From NCBI GenBank assembly GCA_949128115.1, contig OX421965.1:5633253-5697252 (forward strand): 64,000 nt of DNA, in the 5' to 3' direction. Position numbers and translations under genes: made by a program. Below are positions 33,934 to 43,924 of this stretch, piece after piece; the stretch's first letter is position 1; each line of letters opens with the position of its first letter. The stretch comes from Anaspis maculata. Taxonomy: Eukaryota; Arthropoda; Insecta; Coleoptera; Scraptiidae. The notes beneath the pieces are model-generated. The model saw only the letters and a program-made list of their open reading frames with translations, made no database searches and had not been told where the DNA came from.

Positions 33934-34060
33934 CCCAGATGCGAATGTTCGGACAGAAAATGCAAAATGCAAAATTCCTCATTTTGGCCAGTCGGAAGCC
34001 TCGAATTCCAAATGTGACATACAAAATCGCATTTTCTGTCCGAATATATTCGCATCTGGG
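33934..34060. mobile_element. 127-bp hairpin MITE next to the family D foldback
   Basis: CCCAGATGCGAATGTTCGGA at 33934 pairs with the complement ending CGAATATATTCGCATCTGGG at 34060, and GACAGAAAATGC pairs with GCATTTTCTGTC. The two arms cover most of the element. It starts 28 bp outside the end of the 2.2-kb palindrome. Confidence 0.65.
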
Positions 34061-35057
34061 TATCCTGCTTTACACAACTATTATCCAGTTTTGAACGAGA
34101 AACATCTTTGTACAGCTGCGGCAAAATGAGCTGTACAAACCCAGATTTGATTTTACCAGAATCAGCGTTGATAGAGTCAGAGGGAACAAGCCTTCTGCCA
34201 TGATGACGACAGGTTGTTTGGCCCTTTCCAACAGAATTGACAACGACCTGATTGTTTTCGGACCCGTTTCGTACCAGTTGGACATGAAGACCCATGTCCC
34301 AATATCGTTGCTCTAAAATTTGAATTACTCAGGCCAAGTTGCTCGCTTCGATAACAATAATTATTTCCAGTAACAAAACCGAGTTCTGAAGTTGAACTTG
34401 AAGTGAGCAGCTGGATCTCATTTCTTGTTCACAGTTACCTACTTTTCTTATAGAATCGTGTTTCGGCATGGACGAAAGACATCCAATTGGGTGTATTAAA
34501 AAATGTGGATTGCAGTTGGCTCTATGAAAGTTTAAATATGTTTGTCGCAACTTCATCTAAATTGCGGTCGGCTTGGCGGCGGGAACATGAATCAGACATA
34601 CGTTCTGTTTCACTTCCACAGTCAACTCCAATTTAAAATTTCAAAAAACACCCGGTATACCGATATACCTTTTTTTATTACAATTTTTTAGTCCACTACT
34701 TACTGAAACGACAATTTCGTTGCCAAGCCAGCAATAAGAAGCTATTTCAATAACCATGCAGAACAAGTAGCCGGCCGAAAACATGAACTGAATGCTTGGG
34801 AATTTCATCACCTGGAAAGATGGTTCGTTCAAATTAAAATTATGACAGATACCTTGTCCACCCAACAGAAATGATTGTGCCGCTCTTCCCTTTGCTTTTT
34901 TGAAATTCTCCTCTTCATTTTTGGTGGCGCTCCTATTTAAAATGCCACCAAACTCCTGCAAGGGGGGGAAGCGGGGCAGGAGAAGATTCTCGGCTGACAC
35001 GTAGCAGCAGGCAGCAGGGCAGAGGCATTGAGAGGCGTAGGCTGGAACGCAACGGAT
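34061..35057. other. Intergenic, with one short perfect dyad
   Basis: TGTACAGCT (34109-34117) and AGCTGTACA (34129-34137) form a 9-bp dyad with an 11-nt spacer. ORFs here (for example 34641-35000 minus) are not recognisable. No other structure seen. Confidence 0.3.
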
Positions 35058-35725
35058 GGACAGGGAGCTGGTGCCTCAAAACTTACGTCATAAGGTACAT
35101 AATTTTAACCCTGTAGGTCAAATGTGCGTTGATAAGGTTGTTAAAAATTGCTTTGTCTTACATGTCAGACCGGGGGCTTTAGGCTGGTATGAGCCTGTCA
35201 CTTTTCGAAAAAATGGCCAAAAATTTACGTCATAAGGTACATAAATGAAACCAACTGAATTTTGTGTGGGAACATCTCCTTGATCGAAAATCTGGTCGTG
35301 AGATATAATTTTTTGGGGCTTTCGGTCCATAAGATAAGTTTGAAATTTTCAAAAAAGACCAAAATTTTTCAATTTTTTCACAGGCGTTTTGTTGACGAAC
35401 TCACCAAGTGTGATATATATATTTGTAATCAGGATGAAAAACGGAATCGATTTCCATGTTAAAGAGCCCCTAAAAATTTTGTCTCATGACCCGATTTTTG
35501 ATTAAGGGGAAGTTCCTACACAAAAGCCCGTTGGTTTCATTCATGTAACTTATGACATAAATTTTTGACATTTTTCGAAAATTGACAAGCCTATACCAGC
35601 CTAAAGCCCCCGGTCCGACATGTAAGACAAAGAAATTTTTAACAACCTTATCAACGCACATTAGACCTACAGGGTTAAAATCATGTACCTTACGACGTAA
35701 GTTTTGAGGCACCAGCTCCCTGTCC
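35058..35725. mobile_element. Foldback element, family E, 668 bp
   Basis: GGACAGGGAGCTGGTGCCTC at 35058 pairs with the complement GAGGCACCAGCTCCCTGTCC ending at 35725. Arms of about 280 bp include ACGTCATAAGGTACAT, CCCCGGTC/GACCGGGG-type and ACCTGTAGG segments in mirror order. The loop is near 35340-35460. No ORF of note. Confidence 0.85.
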
Positions 35726-35882
35726 AGGACGGATATTGTGGAAGTTGGACGCACGATTACTCTCTACTCATCGATTCATACTGTTCCTGTATCTTTCTGA
35801 TAATAAATAGGTTGCATAAGTGACTGATTCCTCTCGTGAATTTGACATCAGAAGTGGGATGACGAAAATCACACAGCCTGCA

Positions 35883-36187
35883 TGATGCCCCGGCACGACA
35901 GGGATCGAGACCGGAGACGCCATCGGCATGGGAGTGTTCGCGAGGTCGAGGACAAGTTTGCCGCCGTCGTCGTCACAGCCACGAGCACGCTGCTCGCCGC
36001 GACGAGGCTCGACGCCGTCGTCATCGAGGCAGTCGCAGGGACCGGAGCACAAGCAACAGGTCCGATAGGTCGCGATCGAGCAGACATGGCATCCTCTCGT
36101 GGATTCAACATTTTCAAGCAAACTTCGTTTGTTGACATTTTGAAACTACACCTACTCACGACAGTGATAGAAAGTAGGTACCGATAA
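35883..36187 (+). CDS. GC-rich coding-like frame, unassigned
   Basis: A plus frame of 101 codons begins at ATGCCCCGGCAC. Its middle part uses mostly G or C in third position (GTC, GCC, CTC, GAC, ATC), unlike the AT-rich flanks. It reads DRDRDRRRHRH then an Ala/Val/Thr-rich stretch. No domain is recognised. A minus frame over the same bases is also open, so the strand is not certain. It could be one exon of a gene or a CpG-rich control region. It lies 160 bp right of a foldback element. Confidence 0.25.
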
Positions 36188-36461
36188 AGGACCAACAGAG
36201 CCTTCGCCTATTTCAGACGATAGGCTGACAAGACTGGTTCATGATTTTATTCAATATGTTATTTTCTATTGCTGTTGATATTGGACCCCACATACATGAC
36301 AGTTGGTGACATAATATGATGTCATTTTGAATTTGGCAGCAAGCGTCTTTTGAACCTAAATTGGCACCTAAAAAAATGTGCGTGTCGATCACATGTTCTT
36401 ATATCTCTTGTATATATAATAATAGTGATAGCAAGCATGCAATATACAAATACAAAGGTAA

Positions 36462-36545
36462 AATCATTGATAGCTGTGACAGCTCAATAAGAGTAGTACC
36501 GTCTAGCATGCTAAAGGTCCCCGGTTCGAGCTCAGGCGAGGGACA
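36462..36545 (+). mobile_element. tRNA-Ala-like SINE head or tRNA relic
   Basis: AGCTCAATAAGAGTAGTAC resembles a D-arm/A box. TCTAGCATGCTAAAGG resembles the anticodon arm of tRNA-Ala(AGC), and GGTCCCCGGTTCGAGCTC is a near-consensus T-arm/B box. Stem pairing in the anticodon arm is broken, so it is a derived copy. It lies just outside the foldback that starts at about 36558. Confidence 0.5.
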
Positions 36546-36816
36546 GTCCATTCCAGGTCTTGAACGTCTGGTGGCGGTCGTTTTGTTAGAAACATCACTA
36601 GTAAGAAAGAGCGTAAGTTAGAAACTTGGGCTTGAAGCGTTTGTTAGAAAGTACATATCTCGATAATACCCGAAGGCCGATCTGTTGGTATATACTAGAG
36701 AGCCTAAAAACACTGTCATGTTTAGATCAATCTCTTCGTTCGTGACTTTTTAACACATGCTCCTTCTAATCTGCGATTCACCGGTTGGTATCGTTGCTTA
36801 GAATTAGTGTATGTTA

Positions 36817-37492
36817 GACAAATGCACGACACGTAGACTGATCCAAGATGTCGAAGGATGGGTAGAGAGGAGCCACGGCCAGCTTGACCACTGGGTGACA
36901 CAGGCCCTCACGGGTCATGGCTGCTTCGGCAGCTTCAGGAGACGGACTGGTAAAAGAACAGATGCAAGGTGTGACCTGTGCGGAGATGATGACGACAATC
37001 CACATCACGCCATCTTTGAATGCGAAGGAACGACGGAAGCCCGATGGCAACTCATACGCGAGATAAAGGAAGAAATAGCCCCAGACAATATAGTCGCCCT
37101 TATGCTCCATGACGAGGAAACTTGGAAGAAGACCGCGGACTACCTACGGAACGTGATGCAAATTAGAACGGAAGCCGAGAGAACAAAAGAGACGTTGCAA
37201 CGACAGGGCGCTTGACGTCACAAAGCAAAAAAAAAAGAGGGACTGAGGTCGAAAGAGTCATGAAAAGCCTAGTAGGATGAAATTACACCAAATGCCAACC
37301 TCTCGCTGAAGAAATGCTCACGCGGTTCCGGAGAGAGAGGATTGAATACTAGGCCAGAGGAGGTGGTTTTAGTGGATACCGGTGGCAGGATGTCGTGACG
37401 GAGCTCCACACACCGTGCAGTTGTGCATTTCCCCTCCTCCCAAAGGAAAAGAAAAGGAAAAAAAAAAAGAAAAAAAAAGGTCAGGTCAGGTC
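36817..37492 (+). pseudogene. R1-clade non-LTR retrotransposon 3' fragment 1
   Basis: The plus frame ending at TGA 37213-37215 encodes the C-terminal part of an R1-type ORF2: GQLDHWVTQALTGHGCF, then a Cys-His zinc motif CDLCGDDDDNPHHAIFEC, then a charged tail. The reverse transcriptase itself is missing, so it is 5'-truncated. The 3'UTR contains GAGGAGGTGGTTTTAGTGG, a poly(A)-rich stretch from about 37448 and a terminal GGTCAGGTCAGGTC (37479-37492). Fragment 2 starts immediately after. Confidence 0.8.
37479..37492 (+). repeat. (GGTCA)n tail of R1-like fragment 1
   Basis: GGTCAGGTCAGGTC directly after the A-rich tail. The second fragment has the same ending at 38459-38474, so the pentamer is tied to the 3' end of this family. 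Confidence 0.75.
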
Positions 37493-37506
37493 TGAAGAGT
37501 ACTTGA

Positions 37507-38474
37507 TTGCTACCTCAAGGACAGAAGCATCAGAGTTGGAGGTGTGTCAAAAGAAATGACGGCGGGTATACCCTGATACTGCAGGGATCAGTGAATGGCC
37601 GAACTGTTTGGAACATAGCTTACGATGGAGTATCGAGACTTTTCTTTATCGGAGGGGTAGAGCTTGTGGCCTTTGCCGACGATCTGGCACTGCTAGCTTG
37701 TGCAACTAACGCAAGAGAACTGGAGAACATGGTTGATAGCTCCCTGGTGGCATCACTGGTGCTGGCGGGCATGATTCCGGTGGATATTGCAGCAGAGGAA
37801 AGAGAAGCTATCTTTCGAAAAACGTTAATTAGAACGGGAGCAAGGAAAGAGAGGTGGCAAAATGGTATCAGTGGAAGATGGACCGAAAAATTGCTGAAAG
37901 ACCTCAGCGGATGGATATCGAGAAAACATGGGAACATGGACCATTGGTTAACGCAAATGATGACCAACCACGGAGCATTTGATGAATATAGATTCAAGAA
38001 ACTGAAGAAAATTAAGTCACCCGCCTGCATGCGGGTACTGCACCGCTGAAGTAGATGATGCCGAGCATACTGCTTTTCATTGCCCACGCTGGGTTCAGGA
38101 ACGAGCAAATTTCGAGCTCGTCACGTGCAAAAACTCACAATCGAAAGCATGGTCGATGGTATGCTGCGAGTTGAAACTAAGTATTGGAAAGAGGTTCAAA
38201 ATTTTTGCAGAATTGTCCTGAAACAGAAGCTCGCTGACGAAAATGCGAAAGAGGCGAATATGACCTAGAAACGCCGTAATGCTCCCCTCAGCGACGCAAG
38301 TGTTGACCAGTTCCAGATGGATAGCAAGAAAACTGTGAGAGCAATGAGGAGGTGGTTTAGTGGGTAGGGGTTGAGCGAAAGACGCTAGCTTAGTCCCACA
38401 CTACCCCGGTGCCACGGGGTGTGCGTAAAAAGCATTCCCCTCCTCTCGAAAAAAAAAACAGGTCAGGTCAGGTC
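37507..38474 (+). pseudogene. R1-clade non-LTR retrotransposon 3' fragment 2, deleted and frameshifted
   Basis: The plus frame begins in the reverse transcriptase at LQGSVNGRTVWNIAYDGV and contains the catalytic VAFADDLALL box. It then jumps, through an internal deletion near 37730, to the C-terminal MIPVDIAAEERE region and HGNMDHWLTQMMTNHGAF. The Cys-His motif (CGYCTAEVDDAEHTAFHC) continues only after a frameshift near 38020. The 3'UTR again has GAGGAGGTGGTTTAGTGG, then poly(A) and CAGGTCAGGTCAGGTC (38459-38474). Non-functional. Confidence 0.8.
38459..38474 (+). repeat. (GGTCA)n tail of R1-like fragment 2
   Basis: CAGGTCAGGTCAGGTC follows an A9-10 run, as in fragment 1. Confidence 0.75.
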
Positions 38475-38973
38475 GTGTTGTCCTTTTCAGAATAGCTGGG
38501 AGTATGGTACCTAATTTCTCAAAATGGTTAGTTACCATGGCACAGATTTAATGGCATCGTCAATACATACATACGAGTACATACCTACATACTTTCATAT
38601 AAAAATGTATAATGAATTGACCAAAGCTCGACTTCAGCTACGAACGTGTCTTCGGGAGATCAAGATCAGTTTTTTAAGCTACGCTACAGTGGCATTTCCC
38701 TAACATACACTACTAACCACTGATACTAACCGGTGAATCGCAGGTTAGAAGGAGCGTGTGTTAGAAAATCACGAACGAAGAGATTGATCTCACCATGACA
38801 GTGTTAGTGTTTTCAGGTCCTCTAGTACGAGTATATCATAACAGATCGGCCTTCGGGTATTATCGGGACACTTTCTAACAAACGCTACAAGCCCAAATTT
38901 TTAACTTAAGCTCTTTCTAATTAGTGATTTTTCTAACAAAAGGACTATAGCCGAACGTCTCAAGCTAGACGAG

Positions 38974-39585
38974 AACAAGAAGCGTTCCTGTTGTGGGTTG
39001 TGGTCTGGGGAACGTCGCAAGGTGGGGAAAAAAAAAAGTAATCTAAAAGGGGTATTTAGCACAAGGCGTTGTAAACGGAGATTTTCAAAGCGAATGGTAG
39101 CTTTCCACACAGACCGACCAAGAGATCCATTATTGTTAGTACTTTTCGACAACCTTCTTTGGTGAACTTGAAGATAACTTCTTTCAGAACCAAACAGCCA
39201 CAAATTTAAAAGTAACATGACACTTTGAATACATCTGAAATTGTTGAGTGAGCCATTTAAATTGGCGGGCACCTTACTTCTGTTGAGTGAACAGGGCATG
39301 AAGTTACAGTATTATAAAGGTGTCCGGTGTCCCAGAAGTTAACGAAAGTATTCCAACCTCAGACCCCTTTGTTGATGCTATGAATTCTTGTGCATTTTTT
39401 ACATAATTTGGCTTCTTGCAATTAATTTATGAGCAAGCACTAAGCTCCAATTTCATAGAATAATGTTTTGACTTAATGTCTACCTTCAAGTCAAATTTCA
39501 GAAGGATGACGAGCGGTTGCGCGGAGCGGAGCGGAGCTTAATATCATCCAAGGACTCTACGGTGAGATAACTTTCGATTCCCTGT
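38974..39585. other. Intergenic, nothing recognised
   Basis: No ORF with family resemblance. A short GCGGAGCGGAGCGGAGC repeat lies near 39520. Confidence 0.25.
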
Positions 39586-40222
39586 TGTAAATGTGCCATT
39601 GAACACCCATTCAAACTGCTAGGGTCCATATCGGTATCTATGGTGTATCTGAGGGGTTTACGGGGATCTATGGGCTCAAGGAAAGATATGTACCGGTCCC
39701 TATAGGCATCTATAGGCCATTTCAAAGTAATTCTATATTGCCCATTCATCCCTGTACGTTAAATATATTTTGTACCGGTATACTACCTATAGAAAACTGA
39801 ATGACATAGGAGCCAGTACGACCTATGGGATCTATGGTGGACATTCCAGCATTATTATTTCTTTATATAGGGCTCTATGTGGTCATTTCAGCTAGCAGCA
39901 TACACACCATACATCCCTATAGGAGCTCTGTTGTAAATGTGCCATATTCAACACCCATTCAAACTGCTAGGGTCCCCTGCTATCGGTATCTAAGGTGTAT
40001 CTGTGGGGTTTACCGGTATTTACAAGGAACGACTGTATCGGTCCCTATAGGCCATTTCAAAGTTTCTACATTGTATAGGGCTCTATGTGGTAATTTCTGC
40101 GAGCAGCTTACGTTCCATACATCCCTATAGGAGCCCTCTGCTCTGTTGTAAATGTGCCATTGAACACCCATTCAAACTGCTATATGGTCCCCTGCTATCG
40201 GTATCTGGTGTCCTACTGGGAC
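39586..40222. repeat. Complex tandem repeat with three GTTGTAAATGTGCCAT units
   Basis: GTTGTAAATGTGCCATTGAACACC followed by CATTCAAACTGCTAGGGTCC and TATCGGTATCT occurs at about 39588, 39929 and 40145 (spacings ~340 and ~215). Second half-units GGGCTCTATGTGGT...CATCCCTATAGGAGC occur near 39870 and 40077. CCTATAGG and CTATAG palindromes are frequent. It abuts the foldback at 40223. Confidence 0.65.
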
Positions 40223-40863
40223 GTACAGGACGATCCACCGAGATTCCCCCCCCCCTGTTAGATTTTTTCCCTTTGGAATGAATTGGAAACGAAAAACCTT
40301 CACTTGCGCGATTTTTCCGTCGATTTCAAAATTAGAAAGTAAAATGTTCTTTCTCCTGTCAAATACAGGGGACCGCAAAAAAAAACTCAATTTCTTTGAC
40401 TCCCTGTATTTTTCTATTTAAACTGATGTAGTTTTTTATCCTGAATACAAATGTTTGACATATTAGTTTTTTAAACAAATTTTTTCAGATATTCCGAAAA
40501 AAATTCATGAAGTTGCATTTTATTGACGTAGACTCAATATTAATCGAAGTTATTTGGCTGCAAAGTTAAATTTTGTTGAAAAAGTGTTAGAGATAACATC
40601 AGTCATAAATTTAATTTTAATATTGAGTCTAAGGTCAGATAAAAGATGAAATCGAGGATAAAATGCAAACTTTATGAATTTTCTGAGGATTTTTTGAAAA
40701 AATTCAACACGTGGCACCCTGTATATGACAGGTGGGAGAAAATTTTACTTTCCAATTTTGAAATCTACGGAAAAAATCGTTCAAGGGAAGTTTTTTCGTT
40801 TCCAATTTATTCGAACGGGCGAAAATCTAACAGCGGGGGGAGTCTCGGTGGATCACCCTGTAC
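40223..40863. mobile_element. Foldback element, family G, 641 bp
   Basis: GTACAGGACGATCCACCGAG pairs with CTCGGTGGATCACCCTGTAC at the right end. Inner pairs include AACGAAAAACCTTC with GAAGTTTTTTCGTT-type sequence, CGATTTCAAAATTAGAAAG with CTTTCCAATTTTGAAAT-type sequence, and TAGACTCAATATTAA with TTAATATTGAGTCTA near the loop. No coding capacity. Confidence 0.8.
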
Positions 40864-41277
40864 TTATGGATGATGGGTAGGATATAATATATTATATTAT
40901 AATGTAATATTATGGATAGGATTTTTGTATATATTATTTATTTCATGTCAATGTAACACTTTGACAGGTGTACCTAATTAATATTGATTATTTAAAGAAG
41001 TGTAGGTACAATGTACAATCAGAGCTGCAATTTTGTATTTAAATGTAGCGCGTTTGCGACAGCACGAGTGTTGGCTGAAGTTCAAGCCAATGGGTGAAAC
41101 CCATATCATCGCGTGAGCACATCAGCCAATCCATGAGCGGCATTAAGCCCGCGAGCACAGGATGCCGGCGACCCGGCCAGGTTATGTATATCATAACGGC
41201 GTTGCTGGTTGTGTGTTGTGTTGTGGTACGTACAGGTTGTCGGCCATCTTCGTCACAAAACATTTCAAACGCAAACG
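40864..41277. other. Flank upstream of the BEN-like exon
   Basis: Starts with AT-rich TATTATA sequence (about 40880-40910) and becomes more GC-balanced after 41040. May contain promoter or 5'UTR for the exon at 41278. No motif is decisive. Confidence 0.3.
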
Positions 41278-41461
41278 ATGTCGATGTCAACAACAGTGAA
41301 ATATGCCTACGTGCGTTTCGTTATGGACAATGTCCGTACTATTGTACCGATCGAAAACGTAAGGAAATTCGACGTCACGAAATTAAGTGTTTCGAAAAAA
41401 TACCTCGTCAGGTACGGCGACGAGGAGGACTGGTGGGAGGCCACAATTGTACATGTGGGAG
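41278..41461 (+). CDS. Candidate first coding exon, BEN-family-like N terminus
   Basis: ATG at 41278 (A at -3) opens a frame of 61 codons: VKYAYVRFVMDNVRTIVP, IENVRKFDVTKL, then KYLVRYGDEEDWWEATIVHV, ending at a good donor GAG|GTAATT (GT at 41462). The pattern 'YVRFV-x-VRxIVPxxxIKxF ... KYxVxYxxx-W-AxIxxxG' is the short N-terminal module I associate with BEN-domain-like proteins of insects. That assignment rests on memory and no BEN domain is seen. Further exons are not identifiable downstream; satellite DNA begins within 1.6 kb. Confidence 0.4.
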
Positions 41462-41577
41462 GTAATTATTCTATATGATATACCTAGATTGTTATAGTTT
41501 TATAAGTTATCGATGTTTACGGATAATTACCTTTTGGAAATGTTCCCTGGTGCAAATGACCATCAGAATCAACACAG

Positions 41578-41613
41578 AGCCCAACACAAAGTTTCTTGTT
41601 TTTGTGTTGGGCT
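41578..41613. repeat. Perfect 13-bp stem hairpin
   Basis: AGCCCAACACAAA and TTTGTGTTGGGCT separated by 10 nt. The motif GTGTTGGG repeats once more just right of it. It lies 117 bp downstream of the BEN-like exon, in the putative intron. Confidence 0.6.
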
Positions 41614-41829
41614 GTGTTGGGTGCATTGGGCTCATCTGGAATCTAGTCCGCATTTTTGTTGGGGATTCCCAACGTCAAGTTTTTGTGATGGGCTATGATG
41701 GTTTCTGATGGAAAATGTAACTCGGTGCAGTGTCAATTGAAATATTTGAATTACGCGCCACGGTGATGCGAGCGCCACCGTGATCGCCAATCGGCCAAGC
41801 AGGACGTGTGTCGAACTTCCCGCGTTTTT

Positions 41830-42079
41830 CGCCTGTCATTTGTCATTAATGTGACAGTCCATTCGGCAGCAGAGAGTTTCCGTTTCCGGCGTTTTCGCTT
41901 TTCGCATTCCGCGTCTCTGCTCTCTGCCTCCAAGTGCCCCAGCCTGTTCTTCGGTGCCCCAAGTGCCACTCACGCGTACGGTACGGGCGGCCTGTGCCCC
42001 CCTCTGGCTAGTTCTGTGTGTGTGTGCTGTTCTCAACTACTGTGTTTGCAATTGCAATATCAAGTTCAAGGAAATAAAG
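41830..42079 (+). other. 5'UTR-like exon with donor, paired with acceptor at 42190
   Basis: A GC-richer segment rises from an AT-rich flank, contains no long ATG-led frame of known type, and ends AATAAAG|GTAATT (GT at 42080-42081). At 42176-42190 stands TTTTTCTCTGTTTTAG, a strong acceptor, before GAGTGATGATGTCTTCC. Together they look like a non-coding first exon and a 111-bp intron. The ATG after the acceptor is followed by a stop after ten codons. Confidence 0.3.
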
Positions 42080-42190
42080 GTAATTACTATCAAAAAAGGA
42101 GGCCAAAATAAGGCAGCGTACGACATAAACCAAGACTCATGACAACAGTCAATGCGGTAAATTGATCCACTAAGTTTTTCTCTGTTTTAG

Positions 42191-42900
42191 GAGTGATGAT
42201 GTCTTCCACACAACAGTTCAGCCAGTAGCAAAGCAAGACTAGCAGAGAGTGCGTAGTGCCGTAGTCAACATAGTCAGCCGGCAGCCCTTCTAGCCTGAAC
42301 CTGAAGGCTTGTTGTGTGTGGTGTCGTATTGGTGTACTGTGTAGAGCTGAGGTTTTTCGCGTTACATCAGGTGCTATTAATTAAATTGTGCCATTAAGGG
42401 CCACTTGTATAACCACAGTTAAACTTGAAACTTAGTTTTATTATCGTAAAATCTGCTTTAGCCCTACTTTTGCGCGACATTTCGCTCTCATAGCGCGCCA
42501 TTCGGCCGTGTGTCGCGTCTCAGTATGAGCATCCACATATCGCGACATGTGAGGCTAAAAGCCTTCATTGCGACACGGAAACTGCCTCGGAGAATATTGC
42601 TCAGTAGATGTCGCTCACTGGTCACCCAGAACGCGGAAATGGTTAACAATTTTCCCGTGACAAGGTAATGTCGCTCTCGAGCACAATTGATGTTCAACTT
42701 GGCCCAAATACGTATGTAACAGAAGAGGAAGACAACAAATTGCTATATGGTGGGCAAAGTGTGAGGGGAGTGTTGTAATTTTGGGGAGAGGGACGTTTCG
42801 AGTTCGAATTACGATCCGAGAACAGATTTACCAATTGAAAGTTTTACAAGTCAAGAAAATCAGAGCGAAAAGGGAACGCAAGTATCAGGAGAGCAGAAAT
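42191..42900. other. Satellite flank with clustered TGTCGCG/CGCGACA boxes
   Basis: TGTCG-type boxes occur at 42472 (GCGCGACAT), 42511 (TGTCGCGTC), 42541 (CGCGACATGT), 42569 (TGCGACACGG), 42608 (ATGTCGCTC) and 42668 (ATGTCGCTC), before the first recognisable satellite segment at about 42900. No gene is seen. The first 100 bases may be an exon following the acceptor at 42190. Confidence 0.5.
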
Positions 42901-43924
42901 TGGAAGCGGAGCAGACACGCCGTGTCGCGCTTTGAGTGGACATAAATGATTCCTAGCGCTACACGGGATGACAATACATCCTTGAGGACTAATTTTTACG
43001 CAACATTAGAAAATAATTCGAATTCAAAATTTCATTTTAGGGCCGTCGCATTTTTAACCGATAAGAGGTGTGATGGCTTCGATGATGGGGACCAAAATCC
43101 ATATTTCCAAAAAAAAAAAATGGAAAATTCAGTTTCCTTTGTTCAAATTTACAGTTTCGCTGGCTCTCTGGCAGTTTGGAGCCAGGTCGCCCTTTGAGTG
43201 TACAGAAATGGTTCTTAACGCGACATGGAACGGGAGTGTCGCGTTATGATGGGCTTCTAGCAGGACACATGGAAGGAAATGAACTTTCTCAATATCACAA
43301 TTTGGCAACATGGCATTTCTCAGTGATATCTATTGACAATACGGTCGCTATGGTAACGACTTTTTGCAATATGATTTGATGTTTACTTAAATAACATCTT
43401 AAACGTCCTAGTTTTTTCACGATCAGGTAGTATCTATGGATTTTATTTTGCAAATGAAGAATAAGTAAAAATGCCTTTTCCATCTGATTTTGGAAATTTC
43501 TAGGTTCAATATCGAATCAGAAATGAGAGAATCGATAGAGTATTGTTTTTTGATAATTTCAAAAAGCGAGAAATGAGAATTTCAGTTTCCTCTGTTCAAA
43601 GTCAAAATGTCGCTCTTGTCGAGCCATGTCGTGCTTTGAGTGAACAGGAATGGTTCTTACCGCGACATGGAACAGGAGCGTCGCGCTATGATGCGCTTTT
43701 AGCGGGACACATGGAAAGAAATAAACTTTCTCAATATCACAATATGGCAACATCGCATTTCTCAGTGATATCTACTGACAATACGGTCGCCATGGTAACG
43801 ACTTTTGGCAATATGATTTGATATTTACTTTAATGTCATCTTGAACGTCCAAGTCTTTCGACGATCAGGTTGTATCTATGGAATTATTTTCGCAAATGAA
43901 GAATAAGTAAAAATGTCTTTTCCA

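Larger units (their letters stand above)
36558..38973. mobile_element. Foldback element, family F, with two R1-like fragments between its arms
   Basis: The left arm (about 36558-36816) and right arm (about 38697-38973) are inverted copies: GTTTTGTTAGAAA with TTTCTAACAAAA, CGAAGGCCGATCTGTTGG-type with CAGATCGGCCTTCGGG, GATTCACCGGTTGGTATC with GATACTAACCGGTGAATC, and AGTGTATGTTAG with CTAACATACACT. The 1.88-kb interior consists mainly of two truncated R1-clade retrotransposons. It could be an old foldback that was invaded, or an element that captured them. Confidence 0.7.

Noticed and set aside
37479..38474. Interstitial telomere array from the GGTCA pentamers
   Set aside because: Only about three pentamers at each site, always directly after a retrotransposon poly(A) tail. 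Kept as a tail feature and a hypothesis, not called as telomeric DNA.
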